A stretch of DNA of 19,365 bases from Salegentibacter sp. (GTDB lineage Bacteria > Bacteroidota > Bacteroidia > Flavobacteriales > Flavobacteriaceae). Shown here one piece after another: positions 1 through 6,890 of this stretch. The first letter of the stretch is position 1, and every line of letters begins with the position of its first letter. Below the pieces are notes generated by a model that saw only the letters and a list, made by a program, of their open reading frames with translations, was not told the DNA's origin and did no database searches. The stretch spans positions 1-19,365 of the forward strand of contig JAGXIG010000103.1 of assembly GCA_024635815.1 (NCBI GenBank). The letters are read 5' to 3'. A program made the position numbers and the translations under genes.

Positions 1-1
1 A

Positions 2-541
2 ATCTATCTTTATAAACAGGATATGCATACCGATATTTTGCTTCCGGTAAAGTCTGAAATTATTATTTGGGATAGTATTTTTAAACCCGAGCACACTTTA
101 GTGCAGCCAAAAAACTCAGAATTTATAAGTTTTGGTTGGGGGGATCTTAATTTTTATAGAAACACGCCGCAATGGGAAAATTTAAAACTCAACGTGGCAT
201 TTAAAGCACTGTTTTTAAAATCGCAAAGCGCAATGCATACAAGATTTTATCAAAATGTGCCAGGCTCAGAAAACCTGGTGAAAATTTCGGTTACTGAAAA
301 TCAATATAAAAAACTGAGTGAATATATTCTGAAAACTGTGAATACAGAAAATAAAGAGAAAATACAGCCCGTACCTGATCTAAATTATTACCGCGATGAT
401 GCGTTCTATTTAGCCGAATCTTCTTTTCACCTTTTTAAAACCTGTAATACCTGGACGAATTCCGCATTAAAAACTTCCGGACTTAAAGCTTGTTTGTGGA
501 CACCTTTTCCGCAGGGAATATTTTATCAATACAACGATTAA
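2..541 (+). CDS. DUF2459 / TIGR02117-type protein, 5' end cut by window edge
   Basis: The reading frame is open from the first bases of the window, so the gene is truncated at its 5' end. An internal ATG at 23 is unlikely to be the start, because the residues before it (IYLYKQD) continue a typical family motif of the form 'nGxHTDxxLPV'. The visible 179 residues contain HTDILLPVKS, FGWGD, TPQW, FKALF and a C-terminal LFKTCNTWTNSALK...GLKACLWTPF block. I recognise this pattern from the DUF2459 family (TIGR02117, named for occurrence near some urease genes). The biochemical function is unknown. The conserved Cys-Asn-Thr-Trp and Trp-Thr-Pro motifs suggest an enzyme-like fold, but that is inference. 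The gene converges on rimO with only 27 bp between the stops and no obvious terminator. No urease genes are in view. Family assignment is fairly sure, function unknown. Confidence 0.8.
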   Translation: MYLYKQDMHTDILLPVKSEIIIWDSIFKPEHTLVQPKNSEFISFGWGDLNFYRNTPQWENLKLNVAFKALFLKSQSAMHTRFYQNVPGSENLVKISVTENQYKKLSEYILKTVNTENKEKIQPVPDLNYYRDDAFYLAESSFHLFKTCNTWTNSALKTSGLKACLWTPFPQGIFYQYND

Positions 542-568
542 AATGCTACAGTATACAGTTTACAACTT

Positions 569-1918
569 TTAAATACTCTTAACTTTCAACTCTTTCCTAA
601 CCGATTTTGGAGCTGCGTGTATTGGTTCGGCATATAGGTCGAAGTCGGCGGCATCGGTTACTTTTACTTCGTAGAATTCCCCGGTTTTCAGGTAAACTGA
701 AGTCGCATCAATTAACACTTCATTATCTACATCTGGTGAATCAAATTCGGTTCTACCCACAAAGTAGTTTCCTTCTTTTCTATCGATCACCACTTTAAAA
801 ATCTGCCCGATTTTCTCCTGGTTTAATTCCCAGGAAATCTGGCTTTGAATTTCCATAATCTGGTTGGCGCGATCTTGTTTCACATCTTGAGGTACATCGT
901 CTTCCAGGTTATAAGCGTGTGTATTTTCTTCGTGGGAATAAGTAAAACAACCTAAACGCTCAAAACGCATCTCCTCTACCCAGGCTTTTAATTCCTGAAA
1001 TTGCTCTTCGGTTTCACCGGGATAGCCAACAATGAGCGTAGTCCTAATTGTCATTCCGGGAACGAATTTCCTAAAATCCCTTAGTAGTTTTGTTGTTTTT
1101 TCGTGGGTGGTCCCGCGGCGCATCGATTTCAATAATTCGGTATTGATATGTTGCAGCGGAATATCGATATAATTACAAACCTTAGGTTCGCGCTTCATCA
1201 CATCCAGTACATCCATTGGAAAACCGGTTGGAAAGGCATAATGCAAACGAATCCATTCAATACCTTCTACCCTCGCAAGGTTTTCCAGCAATTCGGCAAG
1301 GTTTCGTTTCTTGTATAGGTCGAGTCCGTAGTAGGTTAAATCCTGTGCGATAAGTATCAATTCCTTAACGCCGCTAGCGGCAAGGTTTTTCGCTTCTTTT
1401 ACTAAATCTTCGATAGGCGTGGACTTATGCCCACCACGCATTAAAGGGATGGCACAAAAAGAACAGGGACGGTCGCAACCTTCTGCGATTTTAAGGTAAG
1501 CGTAATTTTTAGGGGTAGTCGTTAGCCGTTCGCCCAGCAATTCGTGTTTATAATCGGCTTCCAAAGCTTTTAATAATCCGGGAAGTTCTGTAGTTCCAAA
1601 ATACTGATCTACATCGGGAATTTCCTTTTGAAGGTCTGGTTTGTAGCGCTCACTTAAGCATCCGGTCACAAAAACCTTATCAACTTCGCCCTGCTGCTTT
1701 TGTTCTACATATTCCAGAATGGTATTCACCGATTCTTCTTTGGCGTTGTCTATAAATCCGCAGGTATTAATCACCACAATATTGCCGTCCTGCTCGTGCA
1801 CCACGTCTTTATTGTTGCCCTTTAGCTGCCCCATCAACACCTCACTATCATACACATTCTTGCTGCAACCAAGGGTTACTACATTTATACGGTTCTTCTT
1901 TATCGACTTTGTCCTCAT
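569..1918 (-). CDS. rimO: Ribosomal protein S12 (aspartate C3) methylthiotransferase RimO
   Basis: Radical-SAM enzyme that adds a methylthio group to the conserved aspartate of ribosomal protein S12. The 449-residue product has the family's normal length and order. First is an N-terminal UPF0004 domain with three cluster cysteines (C18 in TLGCSKN, C53 in NTCGFID, C87 in VTGCLSERY). Next is the radical-SAM core with the CxxxCxxC triad C148/C152/C155 in GCDRPCSFC, and last a C-terminal TRAM-like domain. CGFID and the SFC.IPLMRG context favour RimO over MiaB. The ATG at 1918 sits directly before the first beta-strand (INVVTLGCSKN), so the start is sound. Upstream lies a 79-bp double-hairpin repeat and a good -7 box (TATCTTTG) at 2081-2074, implying a leader of roughly 150 nt. 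In many Bacteroidota rimO follows ftsY; here they are separated by the accessory region. Confidence 0.95.
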   Translation of the reverse strand: MRTKSIKKNRINVVTLGCSKNVYDSEVLMGQLKGNNKDVVHEQDGNIVVINTCGFIDNAKEESVNTILEYVEQKQQGEVDKVFVTGCLSERYKPDLQKEIPDVDQYFGTTELPGLLKALEADYKHELLGERLTTTPKNYAYLKIAEGCDRPCSFCAIPLMRGGHKSTPIEDLVKEAKNLAASGVKELILIAQDLTYYGLDLYKKRNLAELLENLARVEGIEWIRLHYAFPTGFPMDVLDVMKREPKVCNYIDIPLQHINTELLKSMRRGTTHEKTTKLLRDFRKFVPGMTIRTTLIVGYPGETEEQFQELKAWVEEMRFERLGCFTYSHEENTHAYNLEDDVPQDVKQDRANQIMEIQSQISWELNQEKIGQIFKVVIDRKEGNYFVGRTEFDSPDVDNEVLIDATSVYLKTGEFYEVKVTDAADFDLYAEPIHAAPKSVRKELKVKSI

Positions 1919-1957
1919 ACCATTCTATTTTTCAAAGCTGCTTCTAAATTCCTGTTT

Positions 1958-2036
1958 CGTCCAGCTGAACTACGTTCAGCTTCTAATATGATTTGATTAT
2001 TAACAACTTAGATCCCGAAATAAATTCGGGATGACG
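1958..2036. repeat. Family A double-hairpin repeat, copy A1
   Basis: This 79-bp unit consists of two perfect hairpins. The first is AGCTGAAC/GTTCAGCT (1963-1970 with 1974-1981). The second is ATCCCGAA/TTCGGGAT (2012-2019 with 2025-2032) with loop ATAAA. A linker of about 30 bp joins them. The outer ends CGTC...GACG are inverted, so the whole unit is palindromic at large scale, like a REPIN or small MITE. It matches copies at 11390-11469 (inverted) and 19113-19191. It lies between divergent rimO and the P1 peptidase gene, probably inside the rimO leader. Confidence 0.8.
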
Positions 2037-2073
2037 CTCTAAAAGTTTTTATACAGCTTCTTAAAAGCGGGTG

Positions 2074-2081
2074 CAAAGATA
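2074..2081 (-). promoter_or_regulatory. Probable rimO promoter, -7 box TATCTTTG
   Basis: On the minus strand this reads TATCTTTG, an exact match to the Bacteroidota -7 consensus TAnnTTTG. No clear -33 TTTG is present at the usual spacing. If used, transcription starts near 2067 and the repeat A1 would be transcribed in the rimO leader. Confidence 0.45.
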
Positions 2082-2192
2082 CAATCTATAATTTGAACTA
2101 CAGCGGGTTAAAGCCTAATGCTGAAAATTACCGCATTAAGTATTTTTCGGGATTTCGTATCTTCCTGACTTAAAACAAAAATTATCGCATTA

Positions 2193-3326
2193 ATGAAAAA
2201 ATCCCTCCTCCCCGCTTTGTTTTTATTTTTTATACTGAATACACTATCTGCACAGCAGCGTTTGGAGGAACTTCCGCTTAACATTGGTGTGATGGCCCGG
2301 GGAGAACTCAACGCGATTACCGATGTTGACGGCGTAAAAGTTGGGCATACTACTTTGGTAAAAGGCGACTCGGTGCGGACGGGGGTTACAGCGATACTTC
2401 CGCACGGCGGGAATATTTTTCAGCAGAAAGTACCCGCAGCGGTTTTTGTGGGAAATGGCTTCGGAAAACTGGCCGGTAGTACTCAAATTAACGAACTGGG
2501 GAATTTGGAAACTCCTGTAATTCTAACCAATACTTTAAATGTGCCAACGGCGATGGATGCGGTGATAAAATACACGCTGAACCTGCCCGGAAATGAAAAT
2601 GTACGCTCGGTTAACGCGGTGGCAGGCGAAACCAATGATGGGTATTTAAATGACATTCGAGGGCAGCACGTAACAAACGAAGATGTAATTTCAGCGATTG
2701 AAAATGCGGAAACAGGTAAAGTTGCTGAAGGAAATGTTGGTGCCGGTACCGGAACTATTGCTTTTGGCTATAAAGGTGGAATTGGCACTTCTTCCCGAAC
2801 ACTCCCCGAAAGCCTGGGCGGTTATACTTTAGGGGTTTTGGTACAAAGTAATTTTGGCGGCGTATTACAAATTGCCGGGGTTCCGGTGGGTCAAAAACTG
2901 GGAAAATATAGTTTCCGGGATAATTTACTGAATAATGTTGACGGTTCCTGTATGATCGTGATAGCTACCGATGCCCCGCTGAACAACCGAAACCTGGAAC
3001 GCCTGGCAAAACGGGCATTTCTGGGACTCGCAAAAACCGGCGGCATCGCTTCCAACGGCAGTGGCGATTACGTAATCGCTTTTTCTACTGCGGAAGGCTT
3101 AAGAATTCCATATAAAATAGAAACTAAAACCTTAAAACAGGAAGTTGTTCCTAACGATTTGATGTCACCGCTGTTTATGGCTGCCATAGAAGCTACGGAA
3201 GAAGCTATCTTAAATTCCCTTTTTATGGCCGAAACTACCACCGGATTTAAAGGCCGAACTATAGAAGCTTTACCTAAAGAGGAAGTACTGAAGTTTTTGC
3301 GTGAGGCTGGGGTTGTGGAGGAATAG
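2193..3326 (+). CDS. Secreted P1 family peptidase (DmpA/BapA-like, S58)
   Basis: Likely periplasmic or secreted aminopeptidase of the P1/DmpA family, N-terminal-nucleophile-like enzymes that cleave themselves to mature and release N-terminal (including D- or beta-) amino acids from small peptides. A signal peptide of about 20 residues (KK, hydrophobic run, LSA-QQ) starts the 377-residue protein. Family motifs follow: TDVDGVKVGHTTL, VRTGVTAILPHGG, ETPVILTNTLNV, VNAVAGETNDGYLND, VGAGTGT, and VDGSCMIVIATDAPL. In the last motif Gly251-Ser252 corresponds to the autocleavage bond, with Ser252 as nucleophile; a Cys follows it at 253. Length fits the family. The gene is divergent from rimO; only a weak -7-like TATCTTCC (2158-2165) is seen upstream. 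Substrate cannot be told from sequence. Confidence 0.92.
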   Translation: MKKSLLPALFLFFILNTLSAQQRLEELPLNIGVMARGELNAITDVDGVKVGHTTLVKGDSVRTGVTAILPHGGNIFQQKVPAAVFVGNGFGKLAGSTQINELGNLETPVILTNTLNVPTAMDAVIKYTLNLPGNENVRSVNAVAGETNDGYLNDIRGQHVTNEDVISAIENAETGKVAEGNVGAGTGTIAFGYKGGIGTSSRTLPESLGGYTLGVLVQSNFGGVLQIAGVPVGQKLGKYSFRDNLLNNVDGSCMIVIATDAPLNNRNLERLAKRAFLGLAKTGGIASNGSGDYVIAFSTAEGLRIPYKIETKTLKQEVVPNDLMSPLFMAAIEATEEAILNSLFMAETTTGFKGRTIEALPKEEVLKFLREAGVVEE

Positions 3327-3340
3327 TAATAGTTCTATAA

Positions 3341-3366
3341 CCGTCATACTGTCCCGAAAGCTTTCG
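3341..3366. repeat. Degenerate half-copy of family A hairpin repeat
   Basis: The segment begins CGTCATACTG and carries a perfect CGAAAG/CTTTCG palindrome at 3355-3366, resembling one arm of the family A unit (CGTCAT-CTGAA-loop-TTCAG). It follows the P1 peptidase stop by 14 bp. There is no U-tract directly after it, so it is a poor intrinsic terminator. Confidence 0.4.
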
Positions 3367-3488
3367 AGAAAATAAGCTTTTCAAAAAAAAATAATTAACT
3401 TCACCCTCAAACCAGATCTTCGGGTTCGCGTCCCCTACAGAGTGAACTTCGGTTAGTCGAAACCATTACGACACCAAAAATCAGCATC

Positions 3489-3992
3489 ATGCAAAAATCA
3501 AAATCCTTAATTGTATTAGTTTTATTTTCAATTTTATTAGTATCCTGTGGTAAAGATTATGAAGAAGTTTCAGGCCCAGAATTCATCAATACCGTGCTTC
3601 CTGAAGTAGATGTAAATCATGTTGAAATCATGACCAGGACGAATGAAATAACAGTTTATACAGATAAGCAAGAGACATATAAAGTAAACCTGGGCTCTAG
3701 GAATTCAATAAAAAAACAGGAGATTTTGAATGAAATAAAAGCAAAAAACCCGGAGATAACAGAAACATACGTAACGGAGTCCAACGAGCTTTTCCCCTTT
3801 TTATTGATATACCAGGCTTTATATCTTATCATCCCAATTTTTATGTTATTCCATATCATCTTGTTATGGATTGCCTTAAGAAGAATTATTAGATCTCAAA
3901 TAGAGAGTACCGAAAAGCTGGTTTATACCATTATTGCCATATTTTTCCCGTTTTTTGGTCCTATAATCTATCTAACTACCGGCAAACGCTGA
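3489..3992 (+). CDS. Putative lipoprotein/membrane protein with FtsH-ectodomain-like and PLDc_N-like parts
   Basis: The 167-residue protein starts with a lipoprotein signal (LLVSC, lipid Cys at about 20). Residues about 28-95 (PEFINTVLPEVDVNHVEIM...ITVYT...YKVNLG) resemble the extracytoplasmic domain found at the N-terminus of FtsH proteases (pattern 'eFl..v....V..v'). A long hydrophobic helix (about 102-128) ends in a basic LRRIIRSQ patch. A last segment, TIIAIFFPFFGPIIYLTTGKR, matches the short PLDc_N-type membrane motif (FPxxGPxxYL). There is no AAA+ or protease domain, so this is not FtsH. It may bind or regulate a membrane protease or partner, but that is inference. It is the first gene of the AT-rich plus-strand island. 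The domain resemblances are by eye. Confidence 0.6.
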   Translation: MQKSKSLIVLVLFSILLVSCGKDYEEVSGPEFINTVLPEVDVNHVEIMTRTNEITVYTDKQETYKVNLGSRNSIKKQEILNEIKAKNPEITETYVTESNELFPFLLIYQALYLIIPIFMLFHIILLWIALRRIIRSQIESTEKLVYTIIAIFFPFFGPIIYLTTGKR

Positions 3993-4085
3993 TTGTTAAA
4001 GGATAGACAGGAATGTATTAAAGGAAAGATGATTTGCTCCAGGCACTCTTTTAGCCAAATTAATTGTTACTGTTTATAAAATACA

Positions 4086-4173
4086 ATTCCCTATTTTATT
4101 AATAAAAAAGTTAAAAACCTGTTGGTAAATAGCCCAAAATTTACGGTTTCCCACAGACAATAATTTATATTTG
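4086..4173. repeat. Family C intergenic element, copy C1
   Basis: This element shares long near-identical stretches with 8738-8838 and a shorter one with 7033-7100. It has an AT-rich lead-in (AATAAAAAAGTTAAAAACC) and then CTGTTGGTAAATAGCCC. An imperfect hairpin pairs CTGTTGG (4119-4125) with CCCACAG (4150-4156), 38 nt end to end. Finally TTTATATTTG contains the -7 promoter consensus TATATTTG at 4166-4173. It lies between the lipoprotein gene and the YkgJ-type gene. Confidence 0.75.
4166..4173 (+). promoter_or_regulatory. Possible outward promoter -7 box in element C1
   Basis: TATATTTG matches the Bacteroidota -7 consensus TAnnTTTG exactly and is conserved at the same place in copy C3. It would drive the YkgJ-type gene with a leader of about 165 nt containing repeat B1. 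No clear -33 box. Confidence 0.4.
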
Positions 4174-4215
4174 AAAAGCTTAAGAATATCCCGGGGGCCT
4201 TTTATGATAATCAAG

Positions 4216-4310
4216 AACCTCGGGGCAAGCCCACGAGGTATGAATCGGAAAACTATTTTATAATTTCGAGGCAAGCCTCGGGGAATTAAACCCTCAATGA
4301 GGGATTAAAA
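4216..4310. repeat. Family B triple-hairpin repeat, copy B1 (upstream of YkgJ gene)
   Basis: This 95-bp unit has three hairpins. Hairpin 1 is CCTCGGGGC-AA-GCCCaCGAGG (4218-4238, one bulge). Hairpin 2 is CGAGGC-AA-GCCTCG (4267-4280). Hairpin 3 is CCCTCA-A-TGAGGG (4291-4303). A second 95-bp copy in the same orientation lies at 4856-4950. The core GCAAGC is constant, while other stem positions vary in compensating pairs between copies. It resembles REP-like palindromes or IS200/IS605-type subterminal hairpins. Confidence 0.8.
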
Positions 4311-4346
4311 AGAAATTTATATTAGACACCTTAAAATTCAGGAAAC

Positions 4347-4850
4347 ATGAATGAACCAATAAATATCTGTTTGTCTTGTGGTTTATGTTGTGATGGTACT
4401 TTAATTGGTTTTGTACAGCTCGATAGTGAAGAGCTGTCACCATTAAGACAGTTGATGGATATTGAAGAAACAGATGAAAATGGAATGTTTTTTCTACCCT
4501 GTAATAAATTCGGCTGCAATGGTTGTAATATTTATTCTCAAAGACCGAAAGCATGTAGCAATTTTGAGTGTGGCGTTTTGAAATCTTTCGAAAAAAAGGA
4601 GTTGAGTTTTGATAAGGCAATTGAAGTGATTGATGTTGTTAAACAAAAAAAGATAGCCATTGAAAAACAGGTAGCAACATTACAGATTGAACTACAATCT
4701 AAATCATTTCACTTTAAAATGCTCGAATTGAAAAAGTTGTTACGGAAAGATAAGTCTGAATTATCCTTATCACAAAACCATCAGGAATTAATATTGGAGC
4801 TCGAGGAACTTGATAAGTTATTATCAAATAGTTTTGGTGTTTCGTTTTAG
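4347..4850 (+). CDS. YkgJ-type cysteine-cluster protein
   Basis: Small cytoplasmic protein (167 residues) with the cysteine-cluster signature of the YkgJ / 'zinc- or iron-chelating' family. N-terminal C8-x2-C11-x2-C14-C15 (CLSCGLCC) is followed by C52, C57, C60 and then IYSQRPKAC(70)SNFEC(75). Members bind metal, often thought to be an Fe-S or Zn site; the reaction is not established. Residues about 85-160 are charged and helical (long Lys/Glu/Leu-rich stretches) and could form a coiled coil, an extension beyond the core cluster domain. The ATG start lies directly before the first Cys motif, as is usual. The gene is bracketed by two direct copies of the family B repeat (4216-4310 and 4856-4950), giving a compact module of about 735 bp. 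No transposase is encoded within it. Confidence 0.8.
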   Translation: MNEPINICLSCGLCCDGTLIGFVQLDSEELSPLRQLMDIEETDENGMFFLPCNKFGCNGCNIYSQRPKACSNFECGVLKSFEKKELSFDKAIEVIDVVKQKKIAIEKQVATLQIELQSKSFHFKMLELKKLLRKDKSELSLSQNHQELILELEELDKLLSNSFGVSF

Positions 4851-4855
4851 TAAAA

Positions 4856-4950
4856 AACTTCGGAGCAAGCTCCCAAAGCATTATTATTAGAAAATATCAT
4901 TTGATTTCGAGGCAAGCCTCGGAACGTTTAATCTCGATTATCGAGTAAAA
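4856..4950. repeat. Family B triple-hairpin repeat, copy B2 (downstream of YkgJ gene)
   Basis: Second 95-bp copy, same orientation as B1. Hairpin 1 is GGAGC-AA-GCTCC (4862-4873), hairpin 2 is CGAGGC-AA-GCCTCG (4908-4921) and hairpin 3 is CTCGAT-T-ATCGAG (4933-4945). It starts 6 bp after the YkgJ stop codon. Hairpin 3 shares structure but little sequence with that of B1. Confidence 0.8.
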
Positions 4951-5161
4951 ATAACTGGTGTTAAAAACGGCTTATAAAAAATTCGGTTTAAGTGCGTAAC
5001 GCAGCGGCATTCGTATTGGTTTTCTCTGCCAGGTTATTTATCTTGACTAATTAGAATAAATTGTTGAATTGCAGTAAAACTTATGCTTGGCTAATAAAGG
5101 ATTACAACTCGATAAAAAGAAGAATAAAACAAACCTGATTTAAGAATTTAAAGAAAAAATC
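4951..5161. other. Non-coding stretch upstream of aldo/keto reductase
   Basis: No gene is seen here. It contains a small palindrome TGCGT-A-ACGCA near 4992-5002 (within GTGCGTAACGCAG) followed by AGCGGCATTCG, then an AT-rich run to the TTG start. Its relatively GC-rich, structured core looks like a remnant of another intergenic repeat or cassette boundary, but no second copy occurs in this window. No good TAnnTTTG box was found. Confidence 0.35.
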
Positions 5162-6004
5162 TTGAAGAAATTAAGCTTAAATGATGGACAAAAAATACCA
5201 ATAGTAGGCTTCGGCACCTACAAAGCTACAGACCTGGAGGGAATTGAAGCAGTCTCCACTGCTATTTCTAGTGGCTATTCGCTAATAGATACGGCAGCAA
5301 TTTATGGAAATGAAGAAGCTGTTGGCAAAGGAATAAAAGCCAGCGGAGTTTTAAGGGAAGACATTTTTGTAACTACTAAATTATGGCGGGAGAGTTTAGG
5401 TTATGAATCAACTAAAAAAGAATTTGAAAAATCATTAAAGAGACTTGATCTAGACTACATTGATCTATATTTAATACACTGGCCTGCTAATGCTAAAAAT
5501 TACGACAACTGGCAAAAAACCAATGCTGATACCTGGCGGGCAATGGAAGAATTACAAGCTGAAGGTAAAATAAAATCTATAGGTGTAAGTAATTTTTTTC
5601 AGGAACATTTAGAGGCTTTATTTCAAACAGCCCATGTTATTCCGGCAATTAATCAAATAGAATTTCATCCAGGCTATTGGCAGGAGGAATTAACAGCATA
5701 CTGTAAAAAACAAAATATAGTAGTTGAGTCCTGGTCCCCTTTGGCAAGAGGAAAAGTATTTGAAAATAAAGTCCTGGAAGCTATCGCCAAAAAACACAAC
5801 AAATCTGTATCACAAGTTTGTTTGCGATGGATTATTCAACACGATGTAATTGCGATCCCAAAATCTACATCGCCCAGGAGAATTCAAGAAAATATAGCGC
5901 TATTCGATTTTGAACTAACACCAGCAGAAATGGAAGAAATTAATAAGCTTCCTCAAATGGGCTTTAGTGGAGAATTACCTAACATCTGGCCAGACAGAAT
6001 TTAA
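5162..6004 (+). CDS. Aldo/keto reductase
   Basis: NAD(P)H-dependent cytoplasmic oxidoreductase of the aldo/keto reductase superfamily, reducing aldehydes or ketones to alcohols; the substrate is unknown. The 280-residue TIM-barrel protein has the full catalytic tetrad: Asp43 and Tyr48 (in LIDTAAIYGNE), Lys73 (VTTKLW) and His106 (YLIHWP). It also has the cofactor-binding motif IPKSTSPRRIQEN near the C-terminus. Length and the GxxxPxxGFGTY-like start match the AKR5/2,5-diketo-gluconate-reductase-type group. The start is TTG at 5162: there is no in-frame ATG before the conserved N-terminal strand, and an in-frame stop lies a few codons upstream. The exported nucleoside-hydrolase-like gene follows 40 bp downstream on the same strand and may be co-transcribed. 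Confidence 0.93.
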   Translation: MKKLSLNDGQKIPIVGFGTYKATDLEGIEAVSTAISSGYSLIDTAAIYGNEEAVGKGIKASGVLREDIFVTTKLWRESLGYESTKKEFEKSLKRLDLDYIDLYLIHWPANAKNYDNWQKTNADTWRAMEELQAEGKIKSIGVSNFFQEHLEALFQTAHVIPAINQIEFHPGYWQEELTAYCKKQNIVVESWSPLARGKVFENKVLEAIAKKHNKSVSQVCLRWIIQHDVIAIPKSTSPRRIQENIALFDFELTPAEMEEINKLPQMGFSGELPNIWPDRI

Positions 6005-6044
6005 GAAAAAGGTTTACTTAAATCTAACGAATAAATTATAAGAG

Positions 6045-6890
6045 ATGAACTCAAAAACACTCATTTTTAGCGCATTGGTAATGCTAATGATGTCTTTTAC
6101 AAGTAAAACTGCAGATAAGATAGAGACACAAGCCGGGGACTTCAATATCGAGAAAGACCTGTTATTAGTTCAATTTGATTGTAAAACCGATGTAGATGAT
6201 CTTCATACTATTGCTGGCTTTGCAACGCTATTATCAGATCCTGCTTTTTCAGAAATTAAGTATCATGCGGTAGCTGGTGCATATGGCATTCAGGAAGGTT
6301 TGTATGTTCCGCCAAACGATTTGTTCCAGCTTGCTTTTGGAAACAATTGGACAGACGCACATAATAATATCAAATCTGCTGTTGAAAAAGTTAAGGAGAT
6401 CGCTAAAACAACGATCAATAGTGAGGGAGATATTTGGATTGCGGAGGCAGGTCAATCAGATTTTTCCGCAAAACTAATAAAAGCTATTCATAAAGAATTC
6501 CCTGAAATAAATACAAGGAAGCGTATTCATTTGGTACAACATAGCAACTGGAATGAAGAGTCCACTTCACCTGAAAGCCTTGAATTTGTTAAGGAACATG
6601 CTAATTATCACAAAATACCTGATGGAAATGAAGTTGGGAACGGTAGTCCGGGATTTCGAGACCCGGAATATACCAAATGGAAAGATAAAATTAAGAATCC
6701 AGAACTGATTGAAATATGGCAACTGGCCACAGATTTGGCGAATAAATACAATGGAAAAGAAGGGCGTTATAATAACGAAGCTATTTCATCAGGAGGCATG
6801 GACTTCTCAGACTTATCTGAAGTATGTTGGATTTTAGGTATTGAAGATATCGAAGACACAGCACATTTTTTTAATCTTTATTCAAATTAA
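6045..6890 (+). CDS. Exported nucleoside-hydrolase-like protein
   Basis: The 281-residue protein has a putative N-terminal signal peptide (MNSKTLIFSALVMLMMSFTSKTA). The mature part begins LLLVQFDCKTDVDDLHTIAGF, with Asp45, Asp49, Asp51 and Asp52. Such an N-terminal aspartate cluster at the end of a first beta-strand is the calcium-binding hallmark of inosine/uridine nucleoside hydrolases and the related DUF1593 group. A later IWIAEAGQSDFSAKLIKAI strand-helix also fits that fold. Overall similarity to classical nucleoside hydrolases is weak, so the reaction (perhaps N-glycosidic bond cleavage in the periplasm) is inference. It is likely in one transcript with the aldo/keto reductase. Oddly, the frame remains open for 31 more codons after the TAA stop, encoding a protein-like peptide. 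Confidence 0.65.
   Translation: MNSKTLIFSALVMLMMSFTSKTADKIETQAGDFNIEKDLLLVQFDCKTDVDDLHTIAGFATLLSDPAFSEIKYHAVAGAYGIQEGLYVPPNDLFQLAFGNNWTDAHNNIKSAVEKVKEIAKTTINSEGDIWIAEAGQSDFSAKLIKAIHKEFPEINTRKRIHLVQHSNWNEESTSPESLEFVKEHANYHKIPDGNEVGNGSPGFRDPEYTKWKDKIKNPELIEIWQLATDLANKYNGKEGRYNNEAISSGGMDFSDLSEVCWILGIEDIEDTAHFFNLYSN

Noticed and set aside
3420..3445. T-arm-like sequence (GGGTTCGCGTCCC), as if the 3' end of a tRNA gene
   Set aside because: No matching acceptor, D-arm or anticodon arm lies upstream; the outer T-stem pairs fail and there is no CCA-proximal stem. At most an attachment-site remnant, not supportable.
4074..4620. Minus-strand ORFs overlapping the repeats and the YkgJ gene
   Set aside because: They are antisense shadows of the cysteine-cluster gene and of palindromic repeats; composition is not protein-like.
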